Positions 56,176-64,000 of a DNA stretch of 64,000 nucleotides are shown piece by piece. The stretch is taken from contig NC_087069.1 of the NCBI RefSeq assembly GCF_963678635.1, positions 13,616,660 through 13,680,659 of the forward strand, in the 5' to 3' direction. Every line of letters begins with the position of its first letter. The first letter of the stretch is position 1. Source of the stretch: Symsagittifera roscoffensis. Its lineage: Eukaryota > Xenacoelomorpha > Acoela > Convolutidae. The translations under genes and the position numbers were made by a program. The notes beneath the pieces were generated by a model that made no database searches, had not been told where the DNA came from, and worked only from the letters and a program-made list of their open reading frames with translations.

Positions 56176-57139
56176 TGTTAACAAGTGTCTGAGCAGTGGG
56201 ACCTCTTTCTTCTTTGTTGTAGGGACTTTTTGATTCACTGTACCTTGTACCACCACTCAAGCTCTAGCAAAAATTTTCCCAAAAACCCTCTCTTAAAGGC
56301 CAAATGCTGACCCCCCTTTTTTAGTTACCTCTTTTTCAATGTTCCAGGCAACTTGAAACCAAAACCTGTGCGCAGGTATCTTGTGATCACCTGTTTGTAT
56401 AAAAACCAAACACAAATCCTCACCAAAATGCAACAAAAACCTAAGCAAGAAAAAGTAATAAAACAGAAAGATGAACCCACCTAAAATTCAAAGGTGACAA
56501 ATGTCTACCTTCTATCGAAAAAAAAAATGTCTGGTACCTAATTGCCACGCGTTTTCCTCCCCCCAACTAATGATCTTATTGGGTATCACCAGAATTGTCT
56601 ATGTCCGTTCCCCCCTACCAATCCGACCAGCGTACCTGCCTTAACTCGAGTTTAAATTTGGATATCCACTTATTATTACCAACGCGTGTTAATGACTAAT
56701 GTAACTAAATCAACGATGTCGATTAATTAGTTACTGTAATTACCCCCTTTTTACAATTTGCAACCGCCAACTTTTAACCTAACCAGCCCCCCTTCTAACC
56801 TCCCCCCTTTTTAGCCCCCCTTCTTAAGCCTAAAATTACCTTAAGCGCCGGGTGCTAAACCTCTCAAGAGAAAACCGTAGACCTGTCTCCAGGCCTGCTC
56901 AAAGAAAAACGTTCCTCAAAACCGGGGGATTTCGCTTATCCAATTTTACACTTATCTCCTATAACGTAATGTGGATTTTAACGATACCCGTTCTGCACAA
57001 CTTGAGAACTCGAGAACTGCCAAATCCTTCTTGGCTACTTTCCCACTCGACTGGTCACCTCTTCCAGTCCAGTCTCCTATTGTTTCAGCTCAAGTGCTCC
57101 TGAACCACTTTCCCACTCAGCTGGTCACCTCTTCCGTAC
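56176..57139 (-). mobile_element. 5' LTR of copy B, segment next to the minisatellite
   Basis: Matches the left LTRs in order: AGTGGGACC, then GGTACAAGGTACAGTG next to the array (compare 5330-5400), the C-rich block near 56760-56830 (compare 1380-1440 and 4740-4800), and CTGGTCACCTCTTCC repeats near 57050-57140. A central LTR block present at 1820-2200 is missing at 57139. Confidence 0.75.
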
Positions 57140-59284
57140 CACCGGTACTCTAGAATGGGCATGCAGCCCGGAGCTGTCTCAAGTGGGTTCGACTCCGTAG
57201 TCTTGATGTCGTAAACACCCAGGAGCGCCTTAAAAACACTATGTAACATTCGTCTACTGCAGTCACACATGAGGCTTAAGAAAAATAGGCCCTATAACTG
57301 TTGGCTCAAGAGTCAGGGTCACTATCTCTTGTGTTTTTCTACCTCAAATCAGTCGGAGCCAATTCGGTTCGCTTGTGACATGAGACTACGACCCGTTACA
57401 GCTTAAGGCTACTACCAAAATATCCCCCCACTCTAGAAATAAGAACGTCCCCATACTTAGGTCTCAAAATACCCAAAATACATGAACGCCGTTAAAAATC
57501 GGGTCGGAACAATCCGTTAAGTTACTTTTTATTAGTTAGTGGAACTTTCATCCATTTCAGATGGATCAACCTAAAACTTGCCTTACCTCAACATAACACT
57601 CATAAAACACACTCTAGAAATTTAAATTGGGTACTCACATCGTAGCACGCTTAAGAACTGGGAGTAATTAATTTGGTAAGCAACTCGAGAATTAAATAAT
57701 ATAACTAAATGAGTTTAATGTTTATCAGTTTCAATAACAGGAACAAGATTGGACTCTAGAGTATAGTTTCTCGTGAACCAATGGGACACTCAAGCTGTCC
57801 ACCTTTCCATCGAAGGTTCACTCTAGTCCAGTTTGAATAATAATCCAGTCGATCAATAATAGTCCAGTTCTCGGGAACACGCTTCCTTCTGTTTCAGACA
57901 GGACAGCTCTACTCTAGTTTTTATTGTGACGGAAATTGCGAATAGCAATTTCCTACTGTTTTATCTGGCAACTTTCCCGCGATTGTTACTCGATCGTTCT
58001 GATTTCTCTTTTTCGGTTTTCAGTTATCGCGGGAAAAACGTGCATGACAGGCTCCATTCGAATTTTTGAAAAATCAAATTTCATTTCAAAATTAAACGTT
58101 CTTGTTTTTTCTCAAGGTCAAACTTCCAAATTTGACCGACTGGCACATAGCGGCATATAGCCGCTATAATTGTTCTGATAGTTGTTTTCTTTTTCAATCT
58201 CGATCTGTCTCGCACAATTGCCGTTCACCGTTTTTCTCAACGAATTCTGTTCTTCTGTATTTCTCTCAGTTTCCAGTTGTCGCGAAATTTCGAAGTCGTA
58301 ACTTGTCTTTCTTTTCAAATGAAATTTCAAAAATTAACAGGTCACACCAAAGTGACCATTCCCAATTCGTCTAACTGAACGTTTAACACTGTTATTGTGC
58401 TAAAACCACCAATTTTCCCGCTCAGCTGCTTTAGTAAAAATTTGAATTCGAACTGCATTTTAATACATTCTGGTCGAATGTCACAAAAACACAAATATCC
58501 GATTTTTACTCACTTGATTTTCTGCTCTATTAATTCGGCTTGCTTTTCTAACAAGAATTTTTTTTACATATCGGACAGTCGTGCTGTTATTTGTAAATAA
58601 ACCCATAGCATTGGTTTTGAAAATCTAAGTTATTGTTTATATTTCGAGCATATAATTTCGGCTTACGTTTAGTCGACTTTGTCAGCTAAATATACATCGT
58701 GTGAAGACCAGTAATTGGTTTGTACCATTTTGAGCAATATCGAGGAGATCAGTTGTAAAAGCTAGTTTTGTATGTATTCAACCAAAGGCCCCTTTTTAAA
58801 AGGGGTTTTTACCATTGACCCCCTTTGAAAATAAATAGCCCTATCCAACATGTGCACGTACCGTCGCATGACGGAAGGGCCCATTTTAATTGACCCCACT
58901 TTTATCACTTGAAAACCCTTGACAACGCCCCACACTCGGGCACTTTATTGATGTTACTGGGTTAAATTGCTAGGTTGATCGAAACGATCGAACTTGTAAA
59001 ACAGTATGGGTATACTATTTAATTAATATAAAGGTTTGATCCAACTAATCTGGTGTCAAAGTCACTGTCTTTTTTCGTTTTATGGTTTTTGTTCCTTTTT
59101 CTATTCTTTTTTGGTTTTTGTTTCGTTTTTTGTCTTTTTGCTCGTGTTTTTGTCCCCCTAGTTGCCCCCCTTTACTCGGTTAGCTAAGCCTCGTTCGGAG
59201 AGCGTACCAGGAAGTTTTCTCGAGTTTTCTTAAAAAGCTATCACGGTACAACCGGAAGGTTTGCACGTTCCCGCCGAACCGTAA
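57140..59284. repeat. 2145-bp tandem unit 1 (LTR plus flank)
   Basis: From CACCGGTACTCTAGAATGGG. It contains LTR sequence down to its TGTGCC start (58147 on the minus strand), then 58148-58905, which is not in the left LTRs, then the central LTR block 58906-59284. It repeats at 59285 with only a few base differences. 57140-58147 also serves as part of the 5' LTR of copy B. Confidence 0.93.
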
Positions 59285-61429
59285 CACCGGTACTCTAGAA
59301 TGGGCATGCAGCCCGGAGCTGTCTCAAGTGGGTTCGACTCCGTAGTCTTGATGTCGTAAACAACCAGGAGCGCCATAAAAACACTATGTAACATTCGTCT
59401 ACTGCAGTCACACATGAGGCTTAAGAAAAATAGGCCCTATAACTGTTGGCTCAAGAGTCAGGGTCACTATCTCTTGTGTTTTTCTACCTCAAATCAGTCG
59501 GAGCCAATTCGGTTCGCTTGTGACATGAGACTACGACCCGTTACAGCTTAAGGCTACTACCAAAATATCCCCCCACTCTAGAAATAAGAACGTCCCCATA
59601 CTTAGGTCTCAAAATACCCAAAATACATGAACGCCGTTAAAAATCGGGTCGGAACAATCCGTTAAGTTACTTTTTATTAGTTAGTGGAACTTTCATCCAT
59701 TTCAGATGGATCAACCTAAAACTTGCCTTACCTCAACATAACACTCATAAAACACACTCTAGAAATTTAAATTGGGTACTCACATCGTAGCACGCTTAAG
59801 AACTGGGAGTAATTAATTTGGTAAGCAACTCGAGAATTAAATAATATAACTAAATGAGTTTAATGTTTATCAGTTTCAATAACAGGAACAAGATTGGACT
59901 CTAGAGTATAGTTTCTCGTGAACCATTGGGACACTCAAGCTGTCCACCTTTCCATCGAAGGTTCACTCTAGTCCAGTTTGAATAATAATCCAGTCGATCA
60001 ATAATAGTCCAGTTCTCGGGAACACGCTTCCTTCTGTTTCAGACAGGACAGCTCTACTCTAGTTTTTATTGTGACGGAAATTGCGAATAGCAATTTCCTA
60101 CTGTTTTATCTGGCAACTTTCCCGCGATTGTTACTCGATCGTTCTGATTTCTCTTTTTCGGTTTTCAGTTATCGCGGGAAAAACGTGCATGACAGGCTCC
60201 ATTCGAATTTTTGAAAAATCAAATTTCATTTCAAAATTAAACGTTCTTGTTTTTTCTCAAGGTCAAACTTCCAAATTTGACCGACTGGCACATAGCGGCA
60301 TATAGCCGCTATAATTGTTCTGATAGTTGTTTTCTTTTTCAATCTCGATCTGTCTCGCACAATTGCCGTTCACCGTTTTTCTCAACGAATTCTGTTCTTC
60401 TGTATTTCTCTCAGTTTCCAGTTGTCGCGAAATTTCGAAGTCGTAACTTGTCTTTCTTTTCAAATGAAATTTCAAAAATTAACAGGTCACACCAAAGTGA
60501 CCATTCCCAATTCGTCTAACTGAACGTTTAACACTGTTATTGTGCTAAAACCACCAATTTTCCCGCTCAGCTGCTTTAGTAAAAATTGGAATTCGAACTG
60601 CATTTTAATACATTCTGGTCGAATGTCACAAAAACACAAATATCCGATTTTTACTCACTTGATTTTCTGCTCTATTAATTCGGCTTGCTTTTCTAACAAG
60701 AATTTTTTTTACATATCGGACAGTCGTGCTGTTATTTGTAAATAAACCCATAGCATTGGTTTTGAAAATCTAAGTTATTGTTTATATTTCGAGCATATAA
60801 TTTCGGCTTACGTTTAGTCGACTTTGTCAGCTAAATATACATCGTGTGAAGACCAGTAATTGGTTTGTACCATTTTGAGCAATATCGAGGAGATCAGTTG
60901 TAAAAGCTAGTTTTGTATGTATTCAACCAAAGGCCCCTTTTTAAAAGGGGTTTTTACCATTGACCCCCTTTGAAAATAAATAGCCCTATCCAACATGTGC
61001 ACGTACCGTCGCATGACGGAAGGGCCCATTTTAATTGACCCCACTTTTATCACTTGAAAACCCTTGACAACGCCCCACACTCGGGCACTTTATTGATGTT
61101 ACTGGGTTAAATTGCTAGGTTGATCGAAACGATCGAACTTGTAAAACAGTATGGGTATACTATTTAATTAATATAAAGGTTTGATCCAACTAATCTGGTG
61201 TCAAAGTCACTGTCTTTTTTCGTTTTATGGTTTTTGTTCCTTTTTCTATTCTTTTTTGGTTTTTGTTTCGTTTTTTGTCTTTTTGCTCGTGTTTTTGTCC
61301 CCCTAGTTGCCCCCCTTTACTCGGTTAGCTAAGCCTCGTTCGGAGAGCGTACCAGGAAGTTTTCTCGAGTTTTCTTAAAAAGCTATCACGGTACAACCGG
61401 AAGGTTTGCACGTTCCCGCCGAACCGTAA
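59285..61429. repeat. 2145-bp tandem unit 2
   Basis: Nearly identical to unit 1 at a constant offset of 2145. Observed differences are single bases, for example GAACCATTGGG for GAACCAATGGG and AAAATTGGAATTC for AAAATTTGAATTC. The LTR start on the minus strand falls at 60292. Confidence 0.95.
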
Positions 61430-62477
61430 CACCGGTACTCTAGAATGGGCATGCAGCCCGGAGCTGTCTCAAGTGGGTTCGACTCCGTAGTCTTGATGTC
61501 GTAAACAACCAGGAGCGCCATAAAAACACTATGTAACATTCGTCTACTGCAGTCACACATGAGGCTTAAGAAAAATAGGCCCTATAACCATTGGCTCAAG
61601 AGTCAGGGTCACTATCTCTTGTGTTTTTCTACCTCAAATCAGTCGGAGCCAATTCGGTCCGCTTGTGACATGAGACTACGACGCGTTATAGCTTAAGGCT
61701 ACTACCAAAATGTCCCCCCACTCTAGAAATAAGAACGTCCCCATACTTAGGTCTCAAAATACCCAAAATACATGAACGCCGTTAAAAACCGGGTCGGAAC
61801 AATCCGTTAAATTACTTTTTATTAGACAGTGGAACTCTGATCCATCTCAGATGGATCAACCTAAAACTCGCCTTACCTCAACATAACAATCATAAAACAC
61901 ACTCTAGAAATTTAAATTGGATACTCACATCCTAGCACGCTCAAGAACTGGGAGTAATTAATTTGGTAAGCAACTCGAGAATATGTCACAAAGAACACAA
62001 AGAACACAAAAAATTCGAATTCGAACTGCATTTTGATACATTCTGGTCGAATGTCACAAAAACACAAATACCCGATTTTTTTTCACTTGAATTTCTGCTC
62101 TATTAATTCGGCTTGCTTTTCTAACAAGAATTTTTTTTACATATCTGACAGTCGTGCTGTTATTTGTAAATAAACCCATAGCATGGGTTTTGAAAATCTA
62201 AGTTATTGTTTATATTTCGAGCATATAATTTCGGCTTACGTTTAGTCGACTTTGTCAGCTAAATATACATCGTGTGAAGACCAGTAATTGGTTTTTACCA
62301 TTTTAAGAAATATCGAGATCAGTTGTAAAAGCTAGTTTTGTATGTATTCAACCAAAAGCCCCTTTTTAAAAGGGGCTTTTACCATTGACCCCCTTTGAAA
62401 ATAAATGGCCCTATCCAACCTGTGCGCGTACCGTCGCATGACGGAAGGGCCCATTTTAATTGACCCCCTTTTATCAC
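61430..62477. repeat. Partial tandem unit 3 with internal deletion
   Basis: Follows units 1 and 2 to 61981, then loses about 750 bases (matching 57690-58440), with a short GAACACAAA repeat at the break, and resumes near 62023. It ends at 62477, where host sequence begins. It is more diverged than units 1 and 2, so it is the older end of the array. Confidence 0.88.
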
Positions 62478-62892
62478 ATTTTTTTTGTTAGTTTTTTGTA
62501 TCATAAGTTTATATGACTTTTTGTTTTTGGCTCAACTGGCGTCGTCTGCTGTACTGTTGGCTTAGTAGCTAGTTGCTTGGCAAATGAAAGCTTTTCCAAT
62601 TCTGTTGGTTATGTTTTTCTACTTGTTTTTCTAAGAAATTGATTTTCAAATGTATTATTTGACGTCCGTCTTGTTTTTTATTCGCTAGCTTGAAATGCTA
62701 TGCTTCGATCGCACCTCTGTAAACTCAGATTTTTTGACATGTTTTAGATAGCCCGATGGTTGAATACTTATTTGGAAACAGAAAAATGTAATCTTATATT
62801 TAAGCTCACGTATGCAACAATGATATCGTGGCTACAATGTTTTTGCCATATAGGAAAAACCAGCAATTGCTCTGAAAACCAGTTGTCTCAAA
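62478..62892. other. Upstream region of the FERM gene
   Basis: T-rich host sequence between the repeat array and the first ATG. I see no defined promoter element. Confidence 0.4.
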
Positions 62893-63651
62893 ATGTCATC
62901 AGGTGCATTTTCAATGAGTGGGCTGATAGCTCGCCGCGGCTCTTCTGCTAGCTCGTCCAGTCGAAAATCATCCAATAGCGTTAAATCTCAATTCAGTTCT
63001 GTTGAGCATGGATCTAGCAGCTCAAGAGTCAACGGAAGTGCTTCTGAGCCCAATGAGAGGAAAACTCTACTTTTTATACCGAATGGGCGACGCATCGATT
63101 TTGCCTATAAAGTAATTAGAGAAGAAGAAAAACCATTTCATTTACTATACAACAGCCCTTGCATGATAATTTTTTTTTGCTTATTTTTTTGAAAGTAAGT
63201 AGTTTTGACTTTTGTGTGCTTCAGAATGACCTCACAGTACAAGAACTGTTTGACATTGCCTGCAGTCAAGCTGTAGTCGGTGAAAGACAGTTTTTTGCAC
63301 TGTACACTTATGACGACAAGTAAGTAACGTTTTACGTGAATAAAACCATCGAAATATGTATGGCTGAAGAAAAGTGTTCTGTGTTGTAGACAAAATCGGC
63401 ACTGGCTCGATCCGAAAGCAAAGTCAACATCCTGCATTGCTGATTCAACGAAGCGAAACTTCGAAGTCTACTTGGGCGTCAAGTGAGAACTATTACAGCC
63501 GCCAATAATTATCCGTTTTCTCGCAATGATCAAAGTTGTCTCGCATGATCAAATCTATTGTTTCAGATTTTTTGTGCCGGATATCACGCAACTTGCCAAC
63601 TTCACATCAATTGAATTGTATTACTTTGAATGTCGCAAATTAGTGTACCAG
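62893..63651 (+). CDS. FERM-domain protein, first four exons (partial)
   Basis: Start ATG 62893 (context AAAATGTC). Exons inferred from GT-AG sites with matching phases: 62893-63111, 63225-63319, 63390-63482 and 63567-63651, with introns of 113, 70 and 84 bases. The first 50 residues are Ser-rich (SSASSSSRKSSNSVKS), then an F1 ubiquitin-like lobe: LLFIPNGRRIDFAYK, NDLTVQELFDIACSQ, RQFFALYTYDD, HWLDPK and FEVYLGVKFFVPDITQL, followed by the start of F2. FERM domains link membrane proteins and lipids to the cytoskeleton or to a phosphatase or kinase body. Later exons lie beyond the window, so the subfamily is open. Confidence 0.8.
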
Positions 63652-64000
63652 GTTAGATATACTTATCCAAAAGAAGGCAAGTAAAAATTAGTAAATTTAG
63701 AATGTTTCGTATTATTTCATGTCAGCGTTTCGAGAGCTTAATGTGAGCTTCTTAAGTTTAAATCGGCGATGCTTACCGAAAACTACTGAGATGAAAATCC
63801 ATCTGTTGTTTTTGCAATAGTGTTTCTTAATAACTACATACTTTGTTAAAATGGGTCACGCTTCGTATATTAAGCGAATCTATATATAAGTCATTGTTGG
63901 TTTGTTTCGTGTAGCTTATTTGTTGAGTGCATATAGGATTTAGTTGCAATGAATATCAAAAAGTTTCCCACTATCCTTGAATAATTAATACGCTGTAAAT
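63652..64000. other. Intron or downstream sequence of the FERM gene
   Basis: Starts with a possible donor GTTAGA at 63652. AT-rich, with no further exon that I can support before the window ends. Confidence 0.4.

Larger units (their letters stand above)
39380..58147 (-). mobile_element. Large Gypsy-type retroelement, copy B
   Basis: On the minus strand it has a 5' LTR region (58147 down to about 55000, including the minisatellite), gag (54823-53366), an internally deleted pol (53375-49720), a spacer, ORF2 (49205-40475), an untranslated end and a truncated 3' LTR (40046-39380). About 18.8 kb is present, and at least 2 kb for protease, RT and RNase H are missing. Stops and frameshifts are scattered. 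It is the only copy with gag. Confidence 0.88.

Noticed and set aside
55119-56260. Long frames of LSQDYCPK-type repeats, and the idea of a CRISPR array
   Set aside because: Simple tandem 14-bp repeat with no unique spacers, in a eukaryotic LTR. Not a protein gene or CRISPR.
63138-63437. Minus-strand frame across the FERM exons
   Set aside because: Antisense shadow. The plus strand shows consistent splice sites, phases and FERM motifs.

Overview
The window is eukaryotic, most likely an invertebrate animal that I cannot name. The host sequence is AT-rich. A FERM-domain gene with short GT-AG introns begins at the right edge. There are relics of Ty3/Gypsy, BEL/Pao and Maverick/Polinton elements, and no prokaryotic gene layout.

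Layout. 1-6130: two long terminal repeats (LTRs) of one retroelement family, joined head to head, with tandem repeats at both outer ends. 6128-6527: nucleocapsid relic of a second Gypsy lineage. 7071-9752 (minus): broken paralogue of the large host-type gene. About 10090-10640 (minus): BEL/Pao integrase relic running into a 200-base N gap. 10841-14532: AT-rich with no gene seen. 14533-15465: partial copy of the large gene. 15725-15800: tRNA-like Pol III unit. 17864-21751: intact 1295-codon ORF combining a stonustoxin-like (MACPF/SNTX) N-terminus, fibronectin III, a P-loop GTPase and a nine-cysteine cluster. 21752-25175: AT-rich. 25176-25894 (minus): Maverick adenovirus-type protease and part of a capsid-like protein.

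25898-58147: two copies of one large Ty3/Gypsy-type retroelement facing each other tail to tail, copy A on plus and copy B on minus. Together they form an imperfect palindrome of about 27 kb centred near 39378. The element is GC-richer than its surroundings. In coding order it holds gag (copy B only), the tail of RNase H (protease, RT and most of RNase H are missing), integrase (HHCC, DD35E, GPY/F), a macro-like domain fused to the integrase C-terminus, a spacer of about 0.5 kb with a splice-acceptor-like site, and a second coding region of about 8.7 kb (ORF2). ORF2 starts with a heptad coiled coil, carries a complete SGNH/GDSL hydrolase, then a second degenerate SGNH-like segment, then about 2000 codons I do not recognise. 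Each copy is broken many times, but the breaks fall in different places, so the parent ORF2 was probably one frame of about 2900 codons. pol is nearly identical between the copies while ORF2 is diverged mainly at silent sites. This suggests recombination between subfamilies and past selection on the ORF2 protein.

57140-62477: nearly identical 2145-bp tandem units built from LTR sequence, partly overlapping the 5' LTR of copy B. 62893-63651: first four exons of the FERM-domain gene. The element with macro-like and SGNH domains is the best candidate for an undescribed system. Neither copy can be autonomous as it stands.
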